This document shows, piece by piece, positions 19,431 to 28,842 of a stretch of DNA of 64,000 nt. Both the position numbers and the translations under genes were made by a program. The notes beneath the pieces were generated by a model, which was given only the letters and a program-made list of their open reading frames with translations, was not told the DNA's origin and searched no databases. Position 1 is the first letter of the stretch. Every line of letters begins with the position of its first letter. This DNA comes from Paenibacillus sp. FSL K6-3182 (GTDB lineage: Bacteria; Bacillota; Bacilli; Paenibacillales; Paenibacillaceae): NCBI RefSeq assembly GCF_037976325.1, contig NZ_CP150265.1:6737001-6801000 (forward strand). Direction: 5' to 3'.

Positions 19431-20075
19431 ATGCAATCACCTAAATACCAATCGTTAAAAGACCATGTTTACGAGTATATCGCTCAAAAAATCCAAGATG
19501 GCACATTACTGCCGAATCAAAAAGTTAATGAAGCTGAAATTTGCAAAAAACTAGATATAAGCCGTACGCCTACCAGAGAAGCATTATTTCAACTATCCTC
19601 CGACAATCTCCTAGATTATTTACCTAGACGCGGCTTCACTGTCAAAGCCTTCGATTCCAAGAAAAAACTCGATTTTTCCCGAATTATTGGAGTGTTGGAT
19701 GCACTCGCTGCTACCTTGTGCATTGATTTACTTCAGCAGCCTGACTTCATCGAAATGGAAAGGCTTGTCGACAAAATTGATCTTGATATTAGCAAGCTGT
19801 ATTTCTCCGATTATCATATGGACCAATACAACTTCCATGATATTTATATAAAAAAATGCGATAATCCAGTATTAATTGAAACGTTGAATTCATTAAAAAA
19901 CAGCTTTATTCGTCAATCCTATGCAAGTGAAGACAAACCAAAGCTCGCAAACGTGCTAAAGCAAGTAAATGCGGAGCATCGAAAAATTCTTAACTTGTTC
20001 AAAGAGAAGGATAAAGAAGCCTTGGAAGCTACACTTAAGCATCACTGGCGCATTATTGATACCGAGATGCTCTAA
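19431..20075 (+). CDS. GntR-family (FCD domain) transcriptional regulator
   Basis: 214 residues. The N-terminal winged helix (about 8-70) contains the GntR signature ISRTPTREALFQL and the wing LPRRGFTV. Residues about 80-210 are a helical FCD effector domain with histidine/aspartate positions (NFHDIYIKKCDN, VNAEHRKIL, LKHHW) that often bind a metal and an organic acid or amino acid. It is divergent from the amino-acid transporter and is the obvious candidate to bind the TTGTATACAA sites (inference). AACAGGGGAACCTAC supplies the ribosome binding site. A bidirectional terminator follows. Confidence 0.92.
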   Translation: MQSPKYQSLKDHVYEYIAQKIQDGTLLPNQKVNEAEICKKLDISRTPTREALFQLSSDNLLDYLPRRGFTVKAFDSKKKLDFSRIIGVLDALAATLCIDLLQQPDFIEMERLVDKIDLDISKLYFSDYHMDQYNFHDIYIKKCDNPVLIETLNSLKNSFIRQSYASEDKPKLANVLKQVNAEHRKILNLFKEKDKEALEATLKHHWRIIDTEML

Positions 20076-20090
20076 TGCCATACAAAAAAA

Positions 20091-20119
20091 AGGCTGCCAG
20101 CTTGAAGCTGGCAGCCTTC
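20091..20119. terminator. Bidirectional terminator between GntR and GGDEF/EAL genes
   Basis: A 13-bp perfect stem, AAGGCTGCCAGCT with AGCTGGCAGCCTT. An A run precedes it, which becomes a T run on the minus strand, so it serves both convergent genes. Confidence 0.88.
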
Positions 20120-20140
20120 GTTTATGTACTTCCGAACCTA

Positions 20141-22507
20141 TCACCTAGCGATTAATAGTTTATTAAACTCTAGCAATGGGAGCGGCTTATGATAGTAATA
20201 ACCCTGCGCTTTGTCACAGCCAAGCTGCTTTAGCTGTTCATATTGATCCAATGTTTCTACGCCCTCGGCAACCACCTGCTTCTGCAGGTCATGCCCCATC
20301 GACACAATCGTCTTCACGATGGATAAGCCGCCTTGATAGGCATCCATGTCTGTAATAAAGGAGCGGTCAATTTTGATAATAGCAATCGGCAGCTGCCTTA
20401 GCACACTTAATGAGGAATAGCCTGTCCCAAAATCATCAATGGCGATATGTATACCTAAAGCAACAAGCTCATCGAGCATTTTTCTAGCTACATTTAAATT
20501 ATTAACGACCATACTCTCCGTAATCTCCAAGCATAACCGATCAGGCTCCAAGCCACTGCTGCGCAAAATCTCCTGAACCTTGTTTACGAAATCAGGCTGC
20601 ATAAATTGTCTCGACGAAACGTTCACCGATAGCATAAAATCATTCCAGCCTTGCTCCTGCCACAGTTTACCCTGCTGACAAGCCTCCGAAATAACCCATT
20701 GTCCAATTTCATTAATTAATCCCGTTTGCTCTGCCAGCGTGATAAATTCTCCTGGATGCACCATGCCAAGCTCTACCGATTGCCAGCGAATAAGCGCCTC
20801 TGCCCCTATCAGCTGTCCGCTCGCCAAATTAATCTGCGGCTGATAATGGAGAACAAATTCCTTGCGTTTCAGTGCTTTGCGAAGATGCTTCTCCAGCTTG
20901 ACGTCTCGCTGTACTAGAGCAATCATCTCATTCGTATATAACCGATACTGATTGCCTCCGCTATGTTTCGCATTGTACATGGCAATGTCTGCCCTCTTGA
21001 TAAGCCCATCAGAACTGTCATCATCAAATGGATGGACACTAATTCCAATGCTGCCGCCTAGGTAGAAATCTTGCCCTTGAAGCGTAATCGGCAGCTGAAA
21101 GGCTAGATGAATGTTTTCGGCAAGCGACACGATCTCATCATATTCTTCCGCTTCTTTAATTAAAATAATAAATTCATCTCCGCCCAGACGGGCAAGCAAA
21201 TGCCGATGGTCTACATTTTGACGCAGGCGCTGAGCAACGTCAATTAAAGCCTGATCACCAAACTGATGTCCAAGCGTATCGTTTATCAGCTTAAAGCGAT
21301 CCAAATCGATAAGCATGACTCCGAGCAGCGCTTTTGATGATTTCACAGCTTTTAACGAAGCTTCCAGCTCACGATTAAAATGATAGCGGTTAGGCAGCTT
21401 AGTCAATGTATCGTGATGTGCCAAAAAATGTATGAGACGCGACTCTTCCTGCTGCTGCGTAATATCCCGAATGACCATTAACAAAAACCAATCCTTGCCC
21501 TCAGCCATCATTTCCGTATCAGCCAAAATCGCACGTTTCTGGCCTTTTCGATTCACTATGGTCAGCTCGCGGTTTCTCCATGCATCCTTCGGAAAGGAAG
21601 CAGCAAAGGCTTCCTCCATGTCTTTGCGTTCGTTCATAACGATGAATTCAGATAAAGAGCGATTTTCCAGCTCCTCTTCCTTCTCAAATCCAAGTATACG
21701 AAGCGCACCTGGATTTACTTCCTTCATGATCATATTTTTGTCGATCATAATGATGGCGGTTGGGGAAAACTGATAAAGCAGCTCATATTTTTTGGATGTA
21801 GAAGGCAAGAAATCATTTTTCATATAGACACGAAGGGAAATACTCCATATTATAGTTGTCAAAAAAATGACTGAATCTGAAATATAAACATAGGGTGAGA
21901 AAGCAGTATATACAATTAAGACCCCGATCGTCGCCAGCTGGTAAAATAGATTGGCTTTAAACAGCACCATAAATCGTTTACGATCAACGTTGTTATTCGC
22001 TTTATAATGGGCTATTAAACAAATAGCTACATTAAGCAATGAATACATGACCAAAAAACCATAAATAACAGTCATGGCCGGAGCAGCTTCGATTTGCTTC
22101 CAAAAACCTTCTACCCGAACCCCTTCAAGCAAATACTCTCTTCCTCTTATGGCTAGAAGCAGAAAATACAATATAAATGGTATAAAAGCTATGCCTATAG
22201 TGCTCCATCGAGAAAGCCGATGATAACTGTTTGTTGCCGTAAGATGAAGCAAAACGCTCATGCTTACCGCGGCTATAGAAGCTGGGTAAACCATATAAGC
22301 AGAAATATTCAGCGCATACTCGGCAGATAACAGCTGCTCGAGGTATTGAAAAAAAATCATACTCGCCAGCAAACAAATGGTAAGAAAGGCAAGACGATTC
22401 TCAATATGCTTAGCGTTTCGTCTTATAATAACTAAAGCGGTGTCAATCATATACATGACGGGAAAGATAAAGAAGAGCAGAAGCATTATGGATTGATAGT
22501 CACTCAT
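20141..22507 (-). CDS. Membrane-bound PAS-GGDEF-EAL cyclic-di-GMP protein
   Basis: 788 residues. The first ~235 residues carry about seven membrane spans resembling a 7TM sensor. A PAS domain follows (about 240-350; FSPTAIIMIDKNMIMKEVNPGALRILGF). The diguanylate cyclase domain has an intact GGDEF (LARLGGDEFIIL), but I see no RxxD inhibitory site at the usual distance. The phosphodiesterase domain keeps its EAL (GAEALIRW), ESMVVNN, DDFGTGYSSL, KIDRSFI and AEGVET motifs. It should therefore make and/or degrade c-di-GMP. GAGGTG lies 10 bases before the ATG. Monocistronic. Confidence 0.95.
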   Translation of the reverse strand: MSDYQSIMLLLFFIFPVMYMIDTALVIIRRNAKHIENRLAFLTICLLASMIFFQYLEQLLSAEYALNISAYMVYPASIAAVSMSVLLHLTATNSYHRLSRWSTIGIAFIPFILYFLLLAIRGREYLLEGVRVEGFWKQIEAAPAMTVIYGFLVMYSLLNVAICLIAHYKANNNVDRKRFMVLFKANLFYQLATIGVLIVYTAFSPYVYISDSVIFLTTIIWSISLRVYMKNDFLPSTSKKYELLYQFSPTAIIMIDKNMIMKEVNPGALRILGFEKEEELENRSLSEFIVMNERKDMEEAFAASFPKDAWRNRELTIVNRKGQKRAILADTEMMAEGKDWFLLMVIRDITQQQEESRLIHFLAHHDTLTKLPNRYHFNRELEASLKAVKSSKALLGVMLIDLDRFKLINDTLGHQFGDQALIDVAQRLRQNVDHRHLLARLGGDEFIILIKEAEEYDEIVSLAENIHLAFQLPITLQGQDFYLGGSIGISVHPFDDDSSDGLIKRADIAMYNAKHSGGNQYRLYTNEMIALVQRDVKLEKHLRKALKRKEFVLHYQPQINLASGQLIGAEALIRWQSVELGMVHPGEFITLAEQTGLINEIGQWVISEACQQGKLWQEQGWNDFMLSVNVSSRQFMQPDFVNKVQEILRSSGLEPDRLCLEITESMVVNNLNVARKMLDELVALGIHIAIDDFGTGYSSLSVLRQLPIAIIKIDRSFITDMDAYQGGLSIVKTIVSMGHDLQKQVVAEGVETLDQYEQLKQLGCDKAQGYYYHKPLPLLEFNKLLIAR

Positions 22508-22609
22508 ATGATGAAGCCACCTCGCTGAACATTATTCAAAAATACAATTCACATTTTTATCCAAGCAATAGTACCATTATAAAACTTAAATATCGGCAGG
22601 ACAACGAGA

Positions 22610-22642
22610 AAAAGACGGCTAAACAGAGAGCTTCCCTGTCTA
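22610..22642 (-). terminator. Intrinsic terminator of the small basic protein gene
   Basis: On the minus strand AAAGACGG and CCGTCTTT pair, with an inner GACAG/CTGT pairing, followed by TTTTTC. Confidence 0.75.
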
Positions 22643-22700
22643 ACCGTCTTTCGTTTCATAAGAGCGCCATGGCTCACGCGCAGGCTGCTCTTTGTTATTT

Positions 22701-22946
22701 CTATTTTCTGCCCTTAGCCGCGCTTCCACCTTTAAATGCGGTACTGCCTTTAGTCATGTTAGCGCTTTTAGCATTAGGCGTATTTTTATCGTCCGTTTTA
22801 CCTTTTTCACCTTCAGCGCCTTTAGCACCTTGGTTTCTGCCAAATACCTTTTTCGCTAACTTCTTCTTTTCCCCTGCTTGCCAACGATTCCAGCCTTTTT
22901 TGTCCGTTCCTCTGCCGGTCCCGCCTTTACCCTTTGTACTACTCAT
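22701..22946 (-). CDS. Small basic Gly/Lys-rich protein (DUF3934-like)
   Basis: An 81-residue, strongly basic, disordered protein. Its start, MSSTKGKGGTGRGTDKKGWNRWQ, resembles the short DUF3934 proteins of Bacillus, from memory. The rest is rich in Lys, Gly, Ala and Asn with no membrane segment. GGAGTGATAAT precedes the ATG and a good terminator follows, supporting expression. A plus-strand frame of 110 codons over the same DNA lacks a ribosome binding site. Function unknown. Confidence 0.7.
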   Translation of the reverse strand: MSSTKGKGGTGRGTDKKGWNRWQAGEKKKLAKKVFGRNQGAKGAEGEKGKTDDKNTPNAKSANMTKGSTAFKGGSAAKGRK

Positions 22947-23122
22947 ATTATCACTCCATCATGTCTTCTATGCCGAGTTAAACCTCATAAAATGCAGCTA
23001 AAGCATCTATCAGAATCTTGTTCCTCGTTATCATTACTTATCAGTATACCATTAATCCTGCACTTGGATTCTTATGATGGCTTTTAAATTTTAAATTTCG
23101 TTATGCTCTTCGTTTGTTATTC

Positions 23123-23317
23123 TTAATAAACATGAACCTTATCGCTCATGATTTTCCGAAGAATATTTTTATGGCGCTCAGCTCTAAGGACCAAAGCCTT
23201 TAGCGCAGCTAACGCTTCACCAGCTTGTTCGAGGTAATACTCGTCGCCAAAAAGCGTGTATAATCTCATATAATCATTATATTCATCCAGCCATTCATTG
23301 AAGTAAGAAGAGATCAT
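23123..23317 (-). CDS. Small hypothetical protein (64 aa)
   Basis: Starting at the ATG at 23317, 8 bases after AGGGAG, the product is a mostly helical, Tyr/Leu-rich protein (SSYFNEWLDEYNDYMRLYTLFGDEYYLEQAGEAL cut here by motif) with a basic end. The open frame extends to 23398, but that part lacks a ribosome binding site. I recognise no family; short proteins of this look occur in Paenibacillus. Confidence 0.6.
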   Translation of the reverse strand: MISSYFNEWLDEYNDYMRLYTLFGDEYYLEQAGEALAALKALVLRAERHKNILRKIMSDKVHVY

Positions 23318-23600
23318 TCCCATCACTCCCTTAATTCGATTATAGAGCAAGAACATTAAGATTTTATGAAAAAAATAGGAGGAAAAACATAAAATCATTC
23401 TAGCTGTTTCTGTTCTTATCGTTTATAGTATATTTTAAAGTTTTCTGAATATTCCCAAAAATGTTTACGCACCATTAACAAATGCTGCCCCAATCTATTT
23501 ATCCTTCTCTATACTATTAAATAGGAAATAACAGAAAAGTTAAATAGAAACTTCAGTTATAATTGTTTCTTATTTTATGGAAGAAAAAAACAGCTGCTTA

Positions 23601-23660
23601 TTGACCAGAGAATGGAATCCTTTGTATTATGAATTTGCTGACAAATAGAAAGCGCTCACA
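23601..23660 (+). promoter_or_regulatory. Promoter of the SGNH esterase with downstream cre site
   Basis: -35 TTGACC (23601-23606), 18-bp spacer, -10 TATTAT (23625-23630). At 23647-23660 lies AGAAAGCGCTCACA, whose reverse complement matches the CcpA cre consensus TGWAARCGYTWNCW at all but one position. Its place about 10-25 bases past the expected start fits a roadblock for carbon catabolite repression. The remaining part of 23318-23728 is AT-rich with nothing else visible. Confidence 0.6.
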
Positions 23661-23728
23661 GCTATCCCGCTTCAAGACATGTTTTATCTTATGAAGACTA
23701 GTATTTGAACTCATTGGAGGCCTAAAAA

Positions 23729-24355
23729 ATGACATTAATCGATCAAAACGCAATTGTTCTATTTCAAGGCGACAGCATCACGGATGCTGGCCGCAACCGA
23801 AATGACTGGGCAAATCTAGGATCGGGTTATGCAAATCTTGTAACGTCTTTGTTTACGAGTAAATATCCTGAGAAACAAGCTACGTTTCTGAACCGCGGGA
23901 TATCGGGTGACCGTGTCATTGATTTGGAGCGGAGATGGGAAGTGGATTGCCTTGATTTGAAACCAAGCCTGTTGTCTGTTTATGTAGGCATTAATGATAC
24001 TTGGCGCCGCTATGACAATAACGATCCACTTAGCACGGAGGAATACTATACCACTTACCGCCGCTTGCTGAGCAGAGCAAAGGAGCAGTTGAACGTTAAG
24101 CTTGTTCTAGTCGAGCCTTTCGTGCTTCCAGTAAATGATAGCCAGAAGCAATGGCGTGAAGATCTTGATCCAAAAATTCAAGCTGTCCGCGAGCTCGCTG
24201 GAGAATTTAAAGCCATTTATGTTCCGCTTGATGGTTTGTTCGCACAGGCTGCAACACAGACAGGACCGGCTTATTGGGCTCCCGACGGTGTTCACCCGTC
24301 TCCTGCTGGTGCCGCACTCATTGCTGAAGCATGGCTTCAAGCGGTCAAAGCATAA
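23729..24355 (+). CDS. SGNH/GDSL hydrolase (acyl or carbohydrate esterase)
   Basis: 208 residues, cytoplasmic (no signal peptide). The SGNH catalytic blocks are complete: Ser in FQGDSITDAG, Gly in NRGISGD, Asn in GINDTW, and Asp/His in APDGVHPSPAGA. It likely removes acyl groups from imported sugars, for example acetyl groups of hemicellulose fragments (inference from the sugar locus beside it and the cre site in its promoter). TTGGAGG lies 9-10 bases before the ATG. Convergent with the oxidoreductase gene. Confidence 0.92.
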   Translation: MTLIDQNAIVLFQGDSITDAGRNRNDWANLGSGYANLVTSLFTSKYPEKQATFLNRGISGDRVIDLERRWEVDCLDLKPSLLSVYVGINDTWRRYDNNDPLSTEEYYTTYRRLLSRAKEQLNVKLVLVEPFVLPVNDSQKQWREDLDPKIQAVRELAGEFKAIYVPLDGLFAQAATQTGPAYWAPDGVHPSPAGAALIAEAWLQAVKA

Positions 24356-24395
24356 GCGATTTAGAAGGCTTCTGCTTAGAGACAGCGATACTGAT

Positions 24396-24436
24396 AAAGA
24401 AAGGAGTAGGCGAATACGCAGCCTACTCCTTTCTTT
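24396..24436. terminator. Bidirectional terminator
   Basis: A 16-bp perfect stem, AAAGAAAGGAGTAGGC with GCCTACTCCTTTCTTT, lies between two convergent genes. Confidence 0.9.
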
Positions 24437-24442
24437 TAGTAA

Positions 24443-25432
24443 TTATTCATCAGTAGGGTAACGAAGACCCCACTGCTTCCTGATCGTATCCAGCGTCTCC
24501 ATGATTGCTAGCGTCTCATCCAGCGGAATGATTGAACTTTCGAGCCTTCCCTCACGGAGCGCATTCATCGCTTCCTCAGCTTCAAATGAATAACCCTCTG
24601 CTTCACGGTCGTCCTCGATCGACTCTGCAGCACCCTGTTTCGGGTGCAAATATGCTGATTTACCGAACAAGAAGTTTGGCACATGAATATGCCCCTTCGT
24701 TCCATAAATATAAGCATCATTAACCATTTCCAGCTGTACCGCTCCATTCAGCGATGCAGTACGTCCACCTTCATATTCAAACAACAATGAAAACTGCTCG
24801 TCTACTCCCGTCTCGCCAAGACGAGCACTGCTCAGAATTTTGGATGGCGCCCCGCCGAAAATTAATGATGCGAAGGAAACGGGATAAATACCAGCATCCA
24901 GCAGTGCCCCGCCGCCCAGCGCAGGATCAAGCAGACGGCTTTCCGGCGCCCAGCCGATATCAAAGCCAAAGTCAGCTTTAAGCATTCGCACTTCTCCGAT
25001 TTTACCATCCGCAATCCATTCCATAACCTTAAGGATTGGCGGTAAAAACCGTGTCCACATCGCTTCCATAAGAAATACTCGTTTTTCTCTGGCTAATGTA
25101 ATGATTTCTCTTGCTTCCGCCGCATTCATTGTGAATGGCTTCTCGCAAATGACAGCTTTGCCAGCACGCAATAGGGCGAGCACATTTTCTTTATGGATGG
25201 GATGCAGCGTGCCCACATAAACAATATCGATCTCGGAATCTTGCGTCAGCTCTTCAATGCTGCCATAAGCGCGTGGGATATTATACTCTTTGGCAAAACG
25301 CTCTGCCTTCTCCAGGTTTCTCCCACCAACAGCGACTAGCTCCGCGCCCTCTGCAAATGCTAAATCTTTAACAAACTTTGAGGAAATCCAGCCCGGACCC
25401 AAGATGCCCCATTTCATTGTTTGTACCGACAT
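24443..25432 (-). CDS. Gfo/Idh/MocA-family oxidoreductase
   Basis: About 329 residues. The Rossmann start MKWGILGPGWISSKFVKDL, the VYVGTLHPIHKENVLALL segment and the VICEKPFTMNAAEA (EKP) motif place it among NAD(P)-dependent sugar dehydrogenases of the trans-dihydrodiol/scyllo-inositol type. The C-terminal sheet domain contains LLDAGIYPVSFASLIFG. GAGGAG precedes the ATG at 25432; the longer frame to 25504 overlaps the ThuA gene and is not needed. Last gene of the GH35 sugar operon, probably oxidising a sugar or 3-keto-sugar intermediate. Confidence 0.92.
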   Translation of the reverse strand: MSVQTMKWGILGPGWISSKFVKDLAFAEGAELVAVGGRNLEKAERFAKEYNIPRAYGSIEELTQDSEIDIVYVGTLHPIHKENVLALLRAGKAVICEKPFTMNAAEAREIITLAREKRVFLMEAMWTRFLPPILKVMEWIADGKIGEVRMLKADFGFDIGWAPESRLLDPALGGGALLDAGIYPVSFASLIFGGAPSKILSSARLGETGVDEQFSLLFEYEGGRTASLNGAVQLEMVNDAYIYGTKGHIHVPNFLFGKSAYLHPKQGAAESIEDDREAEGYSFEAEEAMNALREGRLESSIIPLDETLAIMETLDTIRKQWGLRYPTDE

Positions 25433-25484
25433 ATCCTTATTCACTCCTCTGAATAAAAAATGCACATTTGTTGTTTGCTCCCTA

Positions 25485-26123
25485 TTATTGGTCGCTTCCA
25501 CCACACCATCTCAAAGCCTGTTTTATCGTTGCTTGATACTCTTCCATCTGCAGCACGGATAAGAGATGCCCTGGTGTAAGCACGCAAACTCTTCCTTCAC
25601 CTTGCTCCCTTATCCAGCCCGCTGGCTGCGTGCCGTGCTCTGACTCCGAAGTCATCAACACTTGAATGCGCTCGTCGATAACCTCCATAAAATAATGCTC
25701 GTCATGTACCGTAAAGTCCTGTGCATGCGCCTTGTCCCATGGCGTTTCGTCCTTATGAACGATCGTAACGGAACAAGCGGCCGGATGATGCTGGAATACC
25801 CCGCCTACAAGCTCAAAGAAAACAGACTCATCACGATAGCCCACCGTTCCTGCATGCAGCACCAGCAATCCTTTTCCTTGCTCAACATAGCTCTGGAATT
25901 GCAGCTGAATCTCCTCAGTGAGCCAAGGCGTTGTATCTGTTGACGACACTTGGTTCGACTTGGCAAGCACAACCACATCCTGCTGATCCATCCACCCTCG
26001 CGACCATTCTGATGCATGCTGGGTATAATCGAGCTGAAAACCTTGCTTGCCGAGCGGCTCCAAGCCTTCCTTGATCAGCTTGCCCGGGTGCCAATAATCG
26101 TCGCAAATGATGCCGATTTTCAT
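25485..26123 (-). CDS. ThuA-like domain protein
   Basis: About 212 residues with the class I glutamine-amidotransferase-like ThuA fold: MKIGIICDDYWHPGKLIKEGL at the start, GLLVLHAGTVGY, and the HDEHYFMEV and GRVCVLTPGHLL segments. ThuA proteins act with Gfo/Idh dehydrogenases and TIM-barrel isomerases in 3-keto-sugar (trehalose-type) use. GAGAGG lies 9 bases before the ATG at 26123; the ATG at 26132 is too close to it. Flanked by exactly those partners. Confidence 0.9.
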   Translation of the reverse strand: MKIGIICDDYWHPGKLIKEGLEPLGKQGFQLDYTQHASEWSRGWMDQQDVVVLAKSNQVSSTDTTPWLTEEIQLQFQSYVEQGKGLLVLHAGTVGYRDESVFFELVGGVFQHHPAACSVTIVHKDETPWDKAHAQDFTVHDEHYFMEVIDERIQVLMTSESEHGTQPAGWIREQGEGRVCVLTPGHLLSVLQMEEYQATIKQALRWCGGSDQ

Positions 26124-26159
26124 CTCTATCATCCTCTCGCTTCTATATTAGCACTGCTC

Positions 26160-26921
26160 CTATAGAAATTGTTTTAAATTGTTAAAGCTAATAGCCAAGC
26201 TCTCAAACGGATCACGTCTGCATACATCCTGCTCGACTACATACCACTCTACTCCAATCTCTCTGCATGCTTCAATAATCGCTTTGAAATTTAAGTTTCC
26301 TTCGCCAATTTCAGCGAACACTTGCTTATAATCAACGATTTCCAAATCTTTGAGATGAACAACACCCATCCGGCCTTTAACCTGATGAATCGCATCCACC
26401 GGATTTACTCCGCCAACATGTACCCAATAGGTGTCGAGCTCGAATCCAACTGCAGACGGGTCACTTTCTTGCTGCAAAATATCCATTCCTGTTCTGCCTG
26501 CAAACTTCTGGTACTCAAACTGATGATTATGATAAATAAACTGCAAGTCATGCTCCTTCAGTTTTCTTCCAATTTCTGTCGCTTGCTTCGCAAAAGTGGA
26601 ATAGCCCTCCCCGCTAGTGCGGTATTCATCCGGAATAGAGCCTAACCCAACATACTTACAGTTCCACAGCTTATGCATTTGCACGGTATTGTCAAAGTCA
26701 TTGACCATAGAATCCAGACTTACATGCGTTGCACAAATACGAAGCCCTTCAGCATCTGCTAATTGCTTCACTCTTTCTGGAGCAATAGGGCCTATTCCCG
26801 ATACTTGAACCGCTTCATAACCTATTTCCCTTACCTTGCGCAGCGTCTGCTCCAAATCCGCTTCATTCTGGCAATAGTCACGCAAAGTATACAACTGTAC
26901 TGCAATATTTGATAAATTCAT
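26160..26921 (-). CDS. Sugar phosphate isomerase/epimerase (xylose-isomerase-like TIM barrel)
   Basis: 253 residues. The AP-endonuclease-2/IolE-like barrel is seen in NIAVQLYTLRDYC, YEAVQVSGIGP, ICATHVSLDSM, FIYHNHQFEYQ, VGFELDTYWVHVGG, GVVHLKDLEIVDY and the closing EWYVVEQDVCRRDPF. The metal-binding Glu/Asp/His/Glu set is in place. It lies upstream of ThuA with a 36-bp gap. Likely acts on a keto-sugar or inositol-like intermediate; the exact substrate is unknown. A candidate cre lies about 70 bp upstream. Confidence 0.92.
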   Translation of the reverse strand: MNLSNIAVQLYTLRDYCQNEADLEQTLRKVREIGYEAVQVSGIGPIAPERVKQLADAEGLRICATHVSLDSMVNDFDNTVQMHKLWNCKYVGLGSIPDEYRTSGEGYSTFAKQATEIGRKLKEHDLQFIYHNHQFEYQKFAGRTGMDILQQESDPSAVGFELDTYWVHVGGVNPVDAIHQVKGRMGVVHLKDLEIVDYKQVFAEIGEGNLNFKAIIEACREIGVEWYVVEQDVCRRDPFESLAISFNNLKQFL

Positions 26922-26989
26922 TTCTTCGCCGCCTTTATCATAGATTTGGGTTAGCTTACATGGTTATAGATTAATTGTAGCATTATTAA

Positions 26990-27003
26990 TGAAAGCGCTA
27001 CTT
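26990..27003 (+). promoter_or_regulatory. Candidate cre site upstream of the isomerase gene
   Basis: TGAAAGCGCTACTT agrees with TGWAARCGYTWNCW at 13 of 14 positions. It lies between the binding-protein terminator and the isomerase start, suggesting that isomerase-ThuA-dehydrogenase may have their own CcpA-controlled promoter. Confidence 0.45.
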
Positions 27004-27077
27004 TACTGAGGTTAACCAAGCATACCCCGCCAATTGATTATAATTGACCAAAAGGACGCTTTTCTTTTAAAGGTGTT

Positions 27078-27133
27078 GAAAAAAGCGCAACAGGAGCCCC
27101 GCACTTTCGTGCTTGGAAACCCCTATTGCGCTT
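27078..27133 (-). terminator. Terminator after the sugar-binding lipoprotein gene
   Basis: On the minus strand GCGCAATAGGG pairs with a CTCCTGTTGCGC arm, with a GCAC-GAAA-GTGC hairpin inside, followed by a run of six T. It separates the transporter genes from the isomerase group; read-through is possible. Confidence 0.75.
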
Positions 27134-27150
27134 CGCAAACTATCTATTCG

Positions 27151-28767
27151 TTAACCTTCGATCAGCTTCTTGTAAGCATCCATTTGGCGCTGCAATTCTG
27201 CAAGCACCTTGTCGTAGCCAGCTGTTTTCAGCTTGCTGCGGAATTGCTCTACGGCTTGAGCCGGGTCTCCTGCTTTACCATACGTAATCGCTGGCCCCAT
27301 CTCGCCCGAAACCTGTGTAATCGCCGTTAATTCAGCTTCTACCGGCGTTTTATCAAATACAAATTGGCCGTAAGGGTAAGGCTTTTTGATTTTGTCATAT
27401 TCCGCATACAACGTTTCTTCGAGCTGATCCCAAGTTGTTACGCTCGGAATTTCGAATTTGTCGACACGTCCACCCCAGAAATCCGAATAAAAGGAATCCT
27501 TTGCTTCGTTGTAGGCTGCTGGCTGTTGGCGTTTGCCGTCTTTCACTTCGTATTGAACGCCTTCCAAACCGTAGTTGATCAAATGATAAATTTGCTCGTC
27601 ATTGCGAATTAAATCATAAGCCATTAGAGCACGCTCAGGGTTTTTGCTGTGCGCTCCAAGCGATGTTCCTCCGTGCGTGATGGAGAGCTCCGTCAAGTTA
27701 TTGCCGCCTGTACGAGCAAATGGGAACATTTGCAGCTCAGAACCTGGTTGATCCTTATCCATATTAACGCGCAGCCCGCCAAACGTTTGTGTATGATGCT
27801 GATCTAGTCCCGACAATCCAGCGCGCAGTGCGGAGCGGTTGTCGTTTTTGTTGTTCAGCACATCCTCGCGCCAGTAGCCTTTATCTGCCCATTCCTTCAT
27901 TAACGTTGCGAAATTAAGGAATGTGTCTTCGAATACAGGACTCACTACTGTATACTTCTCCTCAAATGATTTGGTCGTGTACACTGGCAAATAGCCTGTT
28001 GAAATTGGAAGCTCTAATTGATCCGTGTAGGACGCTGCATATCCGCCAAATGTGCTTGTTGCTGCAACAGCATCCCAAGGAATGACGCCTTCTTTGTTAT
28101 CTTTAATATATTGCAGGTATTTGCCAATGCCTTCCCAGTCTTTAATTGGATCCGTTATGCCTGCTTCCTTCGCCCAATCTCCACGGTAGAAGAAGCCATG
28201 GTTTACCCACTGTGTGTAATCATTTTCTGGAATCAGAACGATATTCCCTTTATATTTGCTCTCCGACCAGTCCTCTTCAGGAATTGAATTCCAGGTTTGC
28301 GGCGCATATTGAGGCAATAAATCATTCAAATTCATAAACGCGCCACGCTGTGCATTGCCCCATGTATCAAGCCAATCCGTACCAATCGTAATCAAATCCA
28401 CCGCTTCGCCGGATGCCAGCAGCAGATTGTATTTCGTCTGCCAATCTGCCCACTCGACCCATTTCCACTCCAGCTCGGCGTTGATTTTTTCCTTCATCAG
28501 TTTATTAACCTCAGCCAGCACCTTCTCGAACTGACCGTTTTTCGGCTTATCGCCAAGTACGACATAGCTGATTTTTACGAATTTGGACGTATCAGCTGCT
28601 TTATTGCCATCTTCCGTGTTCGTGCTCCCCTTATTGCCGTTTTCCGTGTTCGTACTCCCTTTATTGCCGCTTTCCTTTTTATCTCCGTTGCTGCCGGAAC
28701 AGGCCGCAAGGCTGATGATCATCATTACAGCGATTAGCAGAGCGGAAATCTTCTTGACGTTCGACAT
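27151..28767 (-). CDS. Carbohydrate ABC transporter substrate-binding lipoprotein
   Basis: About 538 residues. Lipobox ISLAAC follows a short basic/hydrophobic signal. A linker contains the duplicated unit GNKGSTNTE. The body is an extracellular solute-binding protein of the LplA/YtcQ type common in Paenibacillus. GGGGAG lies 7 bases before the ATG at 28767; an upstream in-frame ATG at 28791 lies before that site and is unlikely. With the two permeases just upstream it forms an oligosaccharide importer. No ATPase is encoded nearby, so a shared MsmX-like ATPase is expected. Confidence 0.92.
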   Translation of the reverse strand: MSNVKKISALLIAVMMIISLAACSGSNGDKKESGNKGSTNTENGNKGSTNTEDGNKAADTSKFVKISYVVLGDKPKNGQFEKVLAEVNKLMKEKINAELEWKWVEWADWQTKYNLLLASGEAVDLITIGTDWLDTWGNAQRGAFMNLNDLLPQYAPQTWNSIPEEDWSESKYKGNIVLIPENDYTQWVNHGFFYRGDWAKEAGITDPIKDWEGIGKYLQYIKDNKEGVIPWDAVAATSTFGGYAASYTDQLELPISTGYLPVYTTKSFEEKYTVVSPVFEDTFLNFATLMKEWADKGYWREDVLNNKNDNRSALRAGLSGLDQHHTQTFGGLRVNMDKDQPGSELQMFPFARTGGNNLTELSITHGGTSLGAHSKNPERALMAYDLIRNDEQIYHLINYGLEGVQYEVKDGKRQQPAAYNEAKDSFYSDFWGGRVDKFEIPSVTTWDQLEETLYAEYDKIKKPYPYGQFVFDKTPVEAELTAITQVSGEMGPAITYGKAGDPAQAVEQFRSKLKTAGYDKVLAELQRQMDAYKKLIEG

Positions 28768-28842
28768 CTCACTTCTCCCCTTTGTTTTCATGATTCGGGC
28801 TTCGCCCTTTATGTGAAGAGACCCTTGCAGGCCTGCGGCACA

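Noticed and set aside
20141-22507. Inactive (degenerate) GGDEF or EAL domain
   Set aside because: GGDEF, EAL and the other catalytic motifs are all present, so loss of function is not supported.
22669-23001. 110-codon plus-strand frame opposite the small basic protein
   Set aside because: Pro/Leu-rich composition from the complement of a Lys/Gly-rich gene, with no ribosome binding site.
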